Positions 1 to 6,384 of a stretch of DNA of 9,719 nt are shown here, one piece after another. Made by a program: the position numbers and the translations under genes. The notes beneath the pieces are model-generated. The model worked only from the letters and a program-made list of their open reading frames with translations. It was not told the origin of the DNA and searched no databases. Each line of letters opens with the position of its first letter. The stretch's first letter is position 1. The stretch lies in assembly GCA_046729975.1 (NCBI GenBank), contig JBKPHS010000075.1:1-9719 (forward strand), read 5' to 3'. This DNA is from JBKPHS01 sp046729975 (GTDB lineage Bacteria > Actinomycetota > Thermoleophilia > Solirubrobacterales > Thermoleophilaceae).

Positions 1-123
1 CAATCTGCAGTCGTCTATGAGCTGACCGATCGAGGGCGCGCGCTACGGCCGACAATCGACGCGCTGCAGGCCTGGGGCGAAGCGACCTCCGATTCGCTAG
101 ATCGCCGGATATCCGGGGACTGA
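1..123 (+). CDS. HxlR-family transcriptional regulator, C-terminal fragment (5' end outside window)
   Basis: Forty codons are visible, ending in TGA at 121-123; the start lies left of the window. The visible peptide contains YELTDRGRALRPTIDALQAW, which fits the wing strand and the last long helix of HxlR-type winged-helix regulators (pattern YxLTxxGxxLxPxxxALxxWG). HxlR proteins are small dimeric DNA-binding proteins; in known members they respond to reactive aldehydes or redox signals. The DNA-recognition helix is not in view, so the target cannot be inferred from the protein. It lies in the same direction as the DUF1989/ureohydrolase genes, 210 bp upstream, and a dyad sits in that gap, so local regulation is possible but inferred. 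A MarR/PadR-type winged helix is the main alternative. Confidence 0.7.
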   Translation, partial: QSAVVYELTDRGRALRPTIDALQAWGEATSDSLDRRISGD

Positions 124-141
124 GGCGGGGCGGGAGGTGGC

Positions 142-261
142 TCATCGGAGATGGTGCTTGGCGTGCGCGAACAACATCTCGGCGATCACCGACCACACCA
201 ATTTGGCGGTGATGCCGCTGTTGTCGTAGACGGACTTGGGGCGCGGTGCTAGACGATCGTA
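142..261 (-). pseudogene. Possible remnant of an arginase/agmatinase-family C-terminus
   Basis: On the minus strand, the last ~39 codons before a TGA at 144-142 encode a peptide with SVYDNSGITAK followed by the helix LVWSVIAEMLFAHA. This resembles the C-terminus of arginase-superfamily proteins, where YDxxxITA is followed by a hydrophobic helix. No other part of such a protein is recognisable: the same frame further upstream (higher coordinates) is only the shadow of the DUF1989 gene. It is therefore read as a truncated leftover of a second, oppositely oriented ureohydrolase gene next to the intact one. The match is by eye over about 30 residues, so a chance reading frame cannot be excluded. 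Confidence 0.3.
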
Positions 262-293
262 CGAGGCGCCCTCGGAACTACTGGCGATCGTCT
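251..293 (+). promoter_or_regulatory. Dyad element / structured leader upstream of the DUF1989 gene
   Basis: A perfect 9-bp inverted repeat, AGACGATCG (251-259) and CGATCGTCT (285-293), brackets a nested hairpin CGAGG-CGC-CCTCG (262-274). Each arm contains the palindrome CGATCG, with copies 31 bp apart, about three helical turns. It could be a pair of operator sites for a dimeric regulator such as the upstream HxlR protein, or an RNA hairpin in the leader, since the GTG start is 40 nt downstream. It does not match a guanidine-I, -II or -III riboswitch that I can recognise. No convincing -35/-10 pair was found in 124-333. Confidence 0.4.
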
Positions 294-333
294 GGTTGCG
301 GGCGGTCGGCGGCGAAGCGAAGCTGTCGCGGCG

Positions 334-936
334 GTGCAGATCACCGAGACGATCCATGTCGGCGCGCGCGAGGGTCGCGCCGTCGTCGTCGCGCGCGGCG
401 ACCGGTTTCGTGTCGTCGACAGCGAGGGCGCCCAGGTCGCCGACATGTTCGCCTTCAACGCCGCGGACGTGAGCGAGTACCACAGCGCCATGCACACGCG
501 CGCAGCCGTCGACCGGCTGTTCCCGCACTTCGGTGAATCGTTCTTCACCAACCGCCGCCGGCCGATCCTCACGCTTGAGCGCGACGACAGCCCCGCGGTA
601 CACGACATGCTGATCGCGCCCTGCGACCCGGAGCGCTACGAGGGTCTCGGCGTGGACGGCTGGCACGCGTCCTGCCGGGAGAATCTGGAGCTCGCCATGC
701 GCGGGCTCGGACACGACGGGATCTGCATCCCGCAGTCCATCAACCTGTTCATGAACATCCCGGTGAGCGATGCCGGCGAGCTCGGCTGGGAGCCGGCGCC
801 GACGCAGGCCGGCGACTCGATCACGTTCCGCGCAGTGATGGATTGCATCGTCGTCGTGTCGGCCTGCCCACAGGACATCGTCCCGATAAACGCCTGCAAC
901 CCGACCGCTGTAGCCATCGACCTGCTGGAGGATTGA
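334..936 (+). CDS. DUF1989 / urea carboxylase-associated family protein
   Basis: This is a complete 200-residue protein of the DUF1989 family. Family hallmarks are HASCRENLE (111-119), PQSINLFMN (133-141), AGDSITFRAVMD (159-170) and SACPQDIVPIN (176-186). C97, H111, C114 and C178 lie in conserved positions and are the likely metal ligands; solved members of the family bind zinc. Two DUF1989 proteins (UAAP1/UAAP2, now CgdA/CgdB) act after guanidine carboxylase as carboxyguanidine deiminase. Here there is only one DUF1989 gene and no carboxylase in view, so that exact role is not supported. GTG at 334 is the only start codon after the in-frame TAG at 250-252; no strong Shine-Dalgarno is visible. 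Its 3' end carries the ribosome site of the ureohydrolase gene (stop and next start are 1 nt apart), so the two are co-translated. A role in guanidino or amide nitrogen release is inferred from context. Confidence 0.85.
   Translation: MQITETIHVGAREGRAVVVARGDRFRVVDSEGAQVADMFAFNAADVSEYHSAMHTRAAVDRLFPHFGESFFTNRRRPILTLERDDSPAVHDMLIAPCDPERYEGLGVDGWHASCRENLELAMRGLGHDGICIPQSINLFMNIPVSDAGELGWEPAPTQAGDSITFRAVMDCIVVVSACPQDIVPINACNPTAVAIDLLED
927..932 (+). promoter_or_regulatory. Strong ribosome binding site GGAGGA for the ureohydrolase
   Basis: GGAGGA lies 5 nt before the GTG at 938, inside the last codons of the DUF1989 gene. It fixes GTG 938 as the start of the ureohydrolase and shows tight coupling of the two genes. 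Confidence 0.8.
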
Positions 937-937
937 A

Positions 938-1921
938 GTGGGAAACGAAGACCACCAGGCCGCCGTCGACTCGACGATGTGGACGTCCCTTCTCCATGCG
1001 GGCCTCGCGGGCTCGTTCCTGAAGCTGCCGCACGTGCCGCCCGAGGCTGAGGGACTGCGGAGGCACGGAGCCGGGGCGGCGATCTACGGCATCCCGTTCG
1101 ACTCCACCTCCATCAGCCGGACGGGCGCCAACTACGGGCCGCGCGGCATCCGCGAGATCTCGAGTCAATTCCTCACCTACAACGCCACCTGGGACTTCGA
1201 TCTGGTGGACGCGCTGAGCCCTGTGGACTGCGGAGACTGCGACGTCGTGCTCGCGAACGCAGCGAAGACGTTCGAGCGCGCAGAGCGCGACATCGCCGAG
1301 ATCCTCGCCGCCGGCGCGATCCCAGCGACGCTCGGCGGCGATCACTCGATCACAATCCCCGCAGTCCGAGCGGTTCGCGCCAAGGTCTCGAATCCCGGGC
1401 TGGTCCTGATCGACACGCACCTCGACACGGCGCTGGACGTGGGCGGCGAGGAGCTGAACCACTGCTGTCCGATCACGCGGGCGGTCGACGCCGGGTTCGA
1501 CCCCACCAAGATCGCGTTGCTCGCCATCAGTGGCTGGATGAACCCGCGTACGGAGTTGCGGTACTGCCGCGAGCACGGGATCACGGTCATCTGGCTCGAG
1601 GAAATCTGGGAGCGAGGTGTCAAGGACACACTCGAGCGGGCGCTCGAAGTTGCGGGGCGCGATACCGACGGGATCTACTTGAGTGTGGACGTCGACTCCC
1701 TCGACGCTGCCTATGCGCCGGGGACATGCGTGCCGACACCCGGTGGCCTCACTAACCGCGAGCTGCTCGAGCTGGTTCGGGGTGTCGCCGCCCATGGGCT
1801 CGTCGGAGTGGATGTGGTGGAGACAGCGCCCAGCCTGGAGGCCACGTCGGCGACCGCAGGCATCGCCGGGCGGGTGATCATGGATGCGCTCGCAGTCCAC
1901 GCCGGCGCGTTGAATTCGTGA
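938..1921 (+). CDS. Ureohydrolase (agmatinase/arginase/guanidinase superfamily)
   Basis: This 327-residue protein is full length for a binuclear metal ureohydrolase, which hydrolyses a guanidino group to urea and an amine. All six metal ligands are visible: H136 in GGDHS (133-137), D159, H161 and D163 in DTHLD, and D251 and D253 in SVDVD. The signature continues as APGTCVPTPGG (260-270), and the substrate-side His survives as H175 in NHCCP. Two positions are unusual: the third motif has Thr where DAHxD is typical, and CC replaces the common GT after the His. The N-terminal PFDSTSISRTGANYGPRGIRE stretch is also typical of agmatinase-like members. The substrate could be agmatine, guanidinobutyrate, guanidinopropionate or free guanidine, and the sequence alone does not decide. 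No nickel-insertion accessory genes (HypA/HypB-like, as described for the nickel guanidinase) are in the window. It starts 1 nt after the DUF1989 stop. Confidence 0.88.
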   Translation: MGNEDHQAAVDSTMWTSLLHAGLAGSFLKLPHVPPEAEGLRRHGAGAAIYGIPFDSTSISRTGANYGPRGIREISSQFLTYNATWDFDLVDALSPVDCGDCDVVLANAAKTFERAERDIAEILAAGAIPATLGGDHSITIPAVRAVRAKVSNPGLVLIDTHLDTALDVGGEELNHCCPITRAVDAGFDPTKIALLAISGWMNPRTELRYCREHGITVIWLEEIWERGVKDTLERALEVAGRDTDGIYLSVDVDSLDAAYAPGTCVPTPGGLTNRELLELVRGVAAHGLVGVDVVETAPSLEATSATAGIAGRVIMDALAVHAGALNS

Positions 1922-2004
1922 CGCCCTAGCCCGTGCGTGCGACGCTCGCCTAGCTCGCGCCACAGGCCCGCGACGTATCGGCCAACCTCGGCCGTGTCCA
2001 GACG
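1918..2004 (+). pseudogene. Interrupted 5' end of the carbon-nitrogen hydrolase (in-frame TAG codons)
   Basis: The reading frame of the nitrilase gene continues upstream of its first usable start. From GTG 1933 it reads VRATLA-TAG-LAPQARDVSANLGRVQT, which is the expected N-terminal strand and helix of the family (pattern VRxALAQLAPxxGDxxxNLxRV). The TAG at 1951-1953 sits exactly where the family usually has Gln, one C-to-T change from CAG. A further upstream GTG at 1918 overlaps the ureohydrolase TGA (GTGA), and that frame has another TAG at 1927-1929. The homology upstream of the stop shows that the ancestral gene started here and is now broken by at least one nonsense codon, unless the base is a sequence error or is read through. 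Confidence 0.65.
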
Positions 2005-2715
2005 GTGCTCGATTCGTCCAAGGGCACCGACCTGGTCATGTTTCCCGAGCTGTTCCTGAGTGGTTACGACCTGGGGGACGTGCACGCAGTGAGCGTCGAC
2101 CTGGATGGCCCAGAGGTGGGAATGCTCCGTGAGGCAGCGCGTGACCGCGACACCGCGATTGTGATCGGCGCGGCGGAGCGGGTGGCGGATGGCGTGGCCA
2201 ACAGCGCACTCTGCATCAGCCGCCGGGGCGAGCTGGCGGGGGTATACCGCAAGACGCATCTCTTCGGCGCCGAGGCAGGCAGCTACGTGCCCGGCAACGA
2301 GCTGGTGACGGTGGAGATGGAGGGGCGCACCGTCGGGTTGATGATCTGCTTCGACGTGGAGTTTCCGGAAGTCGCACGCACGCTCGCGCTGCGCGGGGCG
2401 GACGTGCTCGTCTCGATCTCCGCCAATCCCGAGGTCTTTCAGCGGGACCACGAGGTCTTCGTGCCCGCCCGCGCGCTCGAGAACGGCGTTCCCCACCTCT
2501 ACGTGAACCGGGTCGGGCGGCAGGAGGACGTCTCCTTCGGCGGTACCTCGATGGCGATCGACCCCGAGGGCACAGTGCTCACCAAGGCTGGCCCAAGCGA
2601 CGAGGAATTGCTGTACGCCGAGATTGGCGACGCCGGACGGCGGGATGCGCGCACGCGCTACGTCGAGCTGCTGCGCCCGTCCGTGTACGACGCACCGATC
2701 GCCCCCCACGGCTGA
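2005..2715 (+). CDS. Carbon-nitrogen hydrolase (nitrilase/amidase superfamily), likely N-terminally truncated
   Basis: The open part encodes 236 residues from GTG 2005. It carries the nitrilase-superfamily catalytic triad: E15 in FPELFLSGY, K83 in YRKTH and C115 in MICFDVEFPE. The second conserved Glu lies in RALENGVP (157-164), and the C-terminal GGTSMAIDPEG (179-189) is also typical. Members hydrolyse amides, carbamoyl groups or nitriles; N-carbamoylputrescine amidase is one relevant relative, but specificity cannot be read here. Starting at 2005 loses the first strand and part of helix 1 (about 24 residues from GTG 1933), and no Shine-Dalgarno precedes it. Function is therefore doubtful although the whole active site is intact, which points to a recent lesion. 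It is the last gene of the DUF1989-ureohydrolase cluster and would act on a related amide product. It converges on the GGDEF/HD-GYP gene 70 bp away. Confidence 0.75.
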   Translation: MLDSSKGTDLVMFPELFLSGYDLGDVHAVSVDLDGPEVGMLREAARDRDTAIVIGAAERVADGVANSALCISRRGELAGVYRKTHLFGAEAGSYVPGNELVTVEMEGRTVGLMICFDVEFPEVARTLALRGADVLVSISANPEVFQRDHEVFVPARALENGVPHLYVNRVGRQEDVSFGGTSMAIDPEGTVLTKAGPSDEELLYAEIGDAGRRDARTRYVELLRPSVYDAPIAPHG

Positions 2716-2785
2716 GCACCGCCCAAACGTCCCGTCCACCAGGCCCAGATCGTCGATCAGCGCCGATGGAGTAGTCGGGCGGAGC
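2716..2785. other. Convergent intergenic gap
   Basis: These 70 bp separate the nitrilase stop from the stop of the minus-strand GGDEF/HD-GYP gene. No stem followed by a T-run is visible on either strand, only very short complementary segments, so no intrinsic terminator is claimed. Confidence 0.5.
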
Positions 2786-4804
2786 TCAGTTTGCCGAGAT
2801 GCTCAGGACCCGGCCGCCGGAACCGGCGGCGTGGGGAACACGATCGCGCGGATCCGCGAGCTCCGCCTGGAACGCGGCGACCACCTCGGCGTCGAACTGC
2901 GTGCCGGAGTGGTGCAGCAGCTCGGCAACAGCCTCGTCCGCCGACACGGCGCGCCGGTAGGGACGCTCCGAGGTCATCGCGTGGAAGGCGTCGCAGACGG
3001 CGACGATTCGGGCGCCGAGCGGTATCTCGTCGCCGACCAGGCTGTCGGGGTAGCCCGCGCCGTCCACGCGCTCGTGGCTCCAGCGGACCAGCCGTGCGAC
3101 GCCGGCGAGCGCCGGGGCCACCCCGAGCATCCGCTCTCCGATGATCGTGTGCTGGCGCATGAACTCCCACTCCGCCGCGTCCAGCGGACCCGGCTTCGCG
3201 AGGATCTCGTCGGGGATCGCCATCTTCCCGATGTCGTGGAGCTCGGCGGCCCGGACCACCTCGTGGAGCTCATGGGCGCGCAGCCCGAGGCGCCGGCCGA
3301 CCCCCTGGGCGAGCAAGGCCACGTCGTCGATGTGGTCGCGCAGCTCGGGGGTCCGCTCCGTGACCATCTGGAGCAGGACGTCACGCACCTGCCGGGTCGT
3401 TGCCTGCCGCCGCCGTACTCCCTTCTGGGCGTAGAGCCGCTGGTCGGCGAGCTGGAGCGCGCGGGCCGAGTCGCGCGCCTCCGCCGGAAGGATGACGGTG
3501 CCGTGAGAGCTCGCGACGTCGAAGCCCTCGCCGCGCTCGTGCAGCGCGGCGACGGCGCGGTCCACGTCGTCGCCGACGCGATTCGGATCGAGCCTGAGCA
3601 GGCCGCAGAACTCGTCGCCGCCGAGCCTGTAGGCGGAGCCGCGGCCGGCGACCGCCTGGTCGAGGCGCCCGCCGAGCCGCACCAGCAGGGCGTCGCCGGC
3701 CGGGTGCCCGAAGGTGTCGTTGTAGTCCTTGAAGCCGTCGAGATCGAACAGCACGAGCACCGCCGAATGGGTCGCGGGGGCGTCCGCGAGCTCGGCCTCC
3801 AGCTCCGCCAGCAGCGCGCGCCTGTTACCGAGCCCGGTCAGGGCGTCGGTGAGCGCGGCCACGGTGGCCTCCGCGGTGACCCGCAGCGTGTTCGAGAACG
3901 TATAGGCCATGCGCACGACCGCAACCACGAGCGCCGCCGCGGCCAGCACGAGCGCCGGTGTGTTCATCGGCTGCAAGTTGCCGTACACGAGCAGCCCGAC
4001 CGGCATGAGCGCGAAGAGCGCGGGCATCGCGAGCAGGCGCCAGCCCTCGAGGCGGGTGGCCTCGCGCGCCGAGGGCTGCCAGGCCGCGTGGCCGAGAAGC
4101 AGTGCCGCCGCCGGCCAGAGGGCGTCGAGCGCCTGGCCCTCGGCGTAGGTGCCGTTCGCGCTCTGCCAGAGGAAGATGCCGTCGGCCACCGCCATGGTCA
4201 CCAGTCCCGCCGCTATCAGCGTCCAGGACCGCGACGGCTTCCAGGCGTTCAGCGCGAGCAGCCCCACGACGAACACGAGCAGCGTCACGTCGCCGAGCGG
4301 GTAGGCGAGCGTCGTCGCCACCTCGAGCCGGTCCCCGCCGGTGCTCGCGACGATCGGCTGGAGCAGGAGCGCCGCAGCCAGCGCCGCCACCGCGAGCGAG
4401 CTCACGAGCCCGTCGAGCCACAGGCAGGCACGGAGCTGGCGCGAGGCGCGCGGCGCGAAGAGCACCAGCGCCGCATAGCCCGCGGGATAGAAGGCCAGGT
4501 ATAGGCCGTCGGCGAGCGAGGGGTAGGGCGGATCCGCGAGATGCGAGAGGTGCAGCGTGTAGTAGAGCTCGCCTCCGAACAGGCACAGGAGGCCCCCGCC
4601 GAGGCTCAGCCAGCGCGCACGCTCTACGCGCAACAGGATGCCGCGGACCAGGCACGACACCGCCGCCGAGAGCACCAGCGCGTTGTAGAGCCAGTCCTCG
4701 AAGAAGCCCTCGGATCCCTGGCCGCCGAAGCCGAATACCACGTGCGCGCCGAAGGCCGCCAGCCCGGCGCCGGTCACGAGGGTGAAGGCCGTTCGCGCGG
4801 TCAC
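2786..4804 (-). CDS. Membrane-anchored diguanylate cyclase/phosphodiesterase (GGDEF + HD-GYP)
   Basis: This 672-residue protein probably both makes and degrades cyclic di-GMP. Residues 1-300 form a multi-pass hydrophobic region with roughly eight to ten helices and no known sensor signature. A GGDEF domain follows (about 315-465) with DALTGLGNRR (320-329), DLDGFKDYND (354-363) and an intact GGDEF at 395-399. The inhibitory RxxD site is absent (386-389 read AGRG). An HD-GYP domain fills 470-655: HD at 523-524, H552, SHERVDGAGYP at 576-586 with intact GYP, and D605; all are expected catalytic or metal residues. It starts at GTG 4804, overlapping the TGA of the NHL gene (GTGA), with GGGAGA at 4815-4810 as ribosome site. 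Longer open frame upstream of this start is shadow of the NHL gene. It is the second gene of a c-di-GMP riboswitch operon, so its expression is probably tied to its own product. Net direction of activity is unknown. Confidence 0.9.
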   Translation of the reverse strand: MTARTAFTLVTGAGLAAFGAHVVFGFGGQGSEGFFEDWLYNALVLSAAVSCLVRGILLRVERARWLSLGGGLLCLFGGELYYTLHLSHLADPPYPSLADGLYLAFYPAGYAALVLFAPRASRQLRACLWLDGLVSSLAVAALAAALLLQPIVASTGGDRLEVATTLAYPLGDVTLLVFVVGLLALNAWKPSRSWTLIAAGLVTMAVADGIFLWQSANGTYAEGQALDALWPAAALLLGHAAWQPSAREATRLEGWRLLAMPALFALMPVGLLVYGNLQPMNTPALVLAAAALVVAVVRMAYTFSNTLRVTAEATVAALTDALTGLGNRRALLAELEAELADAPATHSAVLVLFDLDGFKDYNDTFGHPAGDALLVRLGGRLDQAVAGRGSAYRLGGDEFCGLLRLDPNRVGDDVDRAVAALHERGEGFDVASSHGTVILPAEARDSARALQLADQRLYAQKGVRRRQATTRQVRDVLLQMVTERTPELRDHIDDVALLAQGVGRRLGLRAHELHEVVRAAELHDIGKMAIPDEILAKPGPLDAAEWEFMRQHTIIGERMLGVAPALAGVARLVRWSHERVDGAGYPDSLVGDEIPLGARIVAVCDAFHAMTSERPYRRAVSADEAVAELLHHSGTQFDAEVVAAFQAELADPRDRVPHAAGSGGRVLSISAN

Positions 4805-6348
4805 GCGTGTCTCCCGGCCGTGCGGGCCCCCGGGTGCTTGCGCCTCACCCTGTAGGTGGTCCGCTCCGACGACTGACCGATGTTCGGCCCGCCGCGCCTC
4901 GCCACGACCGCCCTGACCGTGACTTCGCGCCGCTTGCGGAGGAGGCGCCGCCCCGCGCGGGTGAGTGGCAGCTTCACGAGCTTGCTGGCGCCAGGAGCCA
5001 CGGAGAACCGGCCGCGCGCGATCACGACTGCCCGGGCCGCCGCTGCCGACCCCCGGGCCCCGCGCCGCACGAAGAGCCGGATCGTGCCGCGGCACACCTG
5101 CGTCGCCGTCGGCGGGCATGCGACTGGGAGGTAAACGCTCCCCGCGGTCGCTCGCACCACGCCCGCGGGCGCGGTGAGCGGGCGTGGCAGCTCTGCGAGG
5201 GGAGGCGGCCCATCGGCGGACGGGCTGCCTTCGACCAGGCGCAGGCGGTTGTCTTCGCTGTCCGCGATGAGGATCGCGCCGCTCGGGTTCTCGACGGCGG
5301 CGGAGGGGGAGCGAAGCTGCGCGAGCACCGCCGGCCCGCCGTCGCCCCCGTAGCCGCGCACGCCTGTGCCGGCGACGGTCGCGATCGTGCCGTCGGCCGA
5401 CACCTTCCGCACGCGGCCGTTGAGGCTGTCTCCGATCAGGAACCCGCCATCGGCGGTCGTGGAGACGCCGACCGGGTTGTTCAGGCGGGCGGCGGTGGCC
5501 GCGCCGCCGTCGCCGGAGAACCCGGCGGTGCCGGTACCCGCCACGCGGGTGATCACGCCGGCGGCGGACACGCGCCGGACGCGGTGGCCCTCGTACTCCG
5601 CGACGAGAAAGCCGCCGTCCGGCAGCGGCGCCACCCCGACCGGCACATTCAGCTGCGCCGCGACGGCGGGCCCGCTGTCGCCCGTTCCGCCCGCGGTCCC
5701 GTTGCCCGCGACCCTCGTGATCGTCCCGTCGGGAGAGACCCGTCGGACGCTTTGCGCGTTGGCATCCGCGACGAGGAACCCACCGTCGCCGGTGACCGCG
5801 ACGCCGGTTGGGGCACCCAGCCGCGCCGACGTGGCCGGGCCGCCGTCACCCTGGCTCCCACCCTGGCCGGTCCCCGCCACCGTTGTGATGAGGCCCGCCG
5901 GGGAGACCCTGCGGACGCGCTTGTTGCCCAGGTCGGCGATCACGAACCCGCCGTCCGCGGTCGGCTCGACGTCGATCGGCCAGCTCAGCTGTGCGCTCGT
6001 GGCCGAGCCGCCGTCCCCCGAGTACCCGGCCGTGCCAGTGCCCGCCACCGTGGTGATCTGCCCGCTGGGCGAGATCCGGCGGATCCGGTGGTTCCCGAAG
6101 TCGGCGACGAGCGCACTGCCGTCGCCAAGCCAGGCCACCGCCATGGGCTGCTGCAGCGCCGCAGACGACGCCGGTCCGCCATCGCCGCCGAAGCCCGCGG
6201 CGCCCGTGCCGGCGAACGTGAAGATGTCGCCTGGCGCCGCCTGGGCAGGGGCGGCAAGGGCGCCGAGCATCGCGGCCGCGCATGCGAGGCGGGCGGCCGC
6301 CCTGGCGCACGCGCCGAGCCCAGATCGGCCATTCAGTACACGTTGCAC
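4801..6348 (-). CDS. Secreted NHL-repeat beta-propeller protein
   Basis: This protein of 515 residues starts at GTG 6348, preceded by GAAAGGGG about 8 nt upstream. Residues 1-37 are a Sec signal peptide: basic start, hydrophobic ARLACAAAMLGALAAP, and likely cleavage after AQA (35-37). Residues 41-374 hold six NHL-type repeats of exactly 56 residues; the AGTG motif recurs from 45, 101, 157, 213, 269 and 325. Each has AGTGxxGxxGDGGPAxxAxL, then a G-F/I-L/V-ADxxNxRVRRV strand. Residues 395-515 are a basic domain with a Cys pair (C411, C419), seen by me as common in soil actinobacteria, ending in an Arg/Lys-rich tail. NHL propellers bind proteins, carbohydrates or nucleic acids; no enzymatic motif is seen. 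It is the first gene of the riboswitch operon and overlaps the GGDEF/HD-GYP gene by the GTGA junction. A surface or matrix role under c-di-GMP control is inferred. Confidence 0.85.
   Translation of the reverse strand: MQRVLNGRSGLGACARAAARLACAAAMLGALAAPAQAAPGDIFTFAGTGAAGFGGDGGPASSAALQQPMAVAWLGDGSALVADFGNHRIRRISPSGQITTVAGTGTAGYSGDGGSATSAQLSWPIDVEPTADGGFVIADLGNKRVRRVSPAGLITTVAGTGQGGSQGDGGPATSARLGAPTGVAVTGDGGFLVADANAQSVRRVSPDGTITRVAGNGTAGGTGDSGPAVAAQLNVPVGVAPLPDGGFLVAEYEGHRVRRVSAAGVITRVAGTGTAGFSGDGGAATAARLNNPVGVSTTADGGFLIGDSLNGRVRKVSADGTIATVAGTGVRGYGGDGGPAVLAQLRSPSAAVENPSGAILIADSEDNRLRLVEGSPSADGPPPLAELPRPLTAPAGVVRATAGSVYLPVACPPTATQVCRGTIRLFVRRGARGSAAAARAVVIARGRFSVAPGASKLVKLPLTRAGRRLLRKRREVTVRAVVARRGGPNIGQSSERTTYRVRRKHPGARTAGRHA
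5227..6228 (-). repeat. Six in-frame 168-bp repeats encoding NHL propeller blades
   Basis: The coding sequence repeats with a strict 168-bp period (56 codons) six times with no indels, although the copies differ in sequence. The regular register suggests amplification of one unit or strong structural constraint. Confidence 0.8.
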
Positions 6349-6384
6349 CGCGCCAATGCCCCTTTCGTGACCCTTCAGTCTTCG

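Noticed and set aside
251..293. Guanidine riboswitch upstream of the DUF1989 gene
   Set aside because: The expected context fits, but the hairpins lack the ACGR loops of guanidine-II and the conserved cores of guanidine-I and -III, so only a generic dyad is reported.
821..1963. Minus-strand open frame opposite the ureohydrolase
   Set aside because: Low-complexity Arg/Asp/Gly-rich translation with no motif, opposite a gene with all six metal ligands.
1918..2004. Genome-wide reassignment of TAG to glutamine
   Set aside because: Two TAG codons in one reading frame are not enough; a local mutation is simpler and no suppressor tRNA is in the window.
2716..2785. Possible terminator between the convergent genes
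   Set aside because: Only 4-5 bp complementary segments (for example CCGA/TCGG) and no T-run on either strand.
2624..4504. Long plus-strand open frame (626 codons) opposite the GGDEF/HD-GYP gene
   Set aside because: No domain signal; the minus strand has intact GGDEF and HD-GYP motifs in order, so this frame is a shadow.
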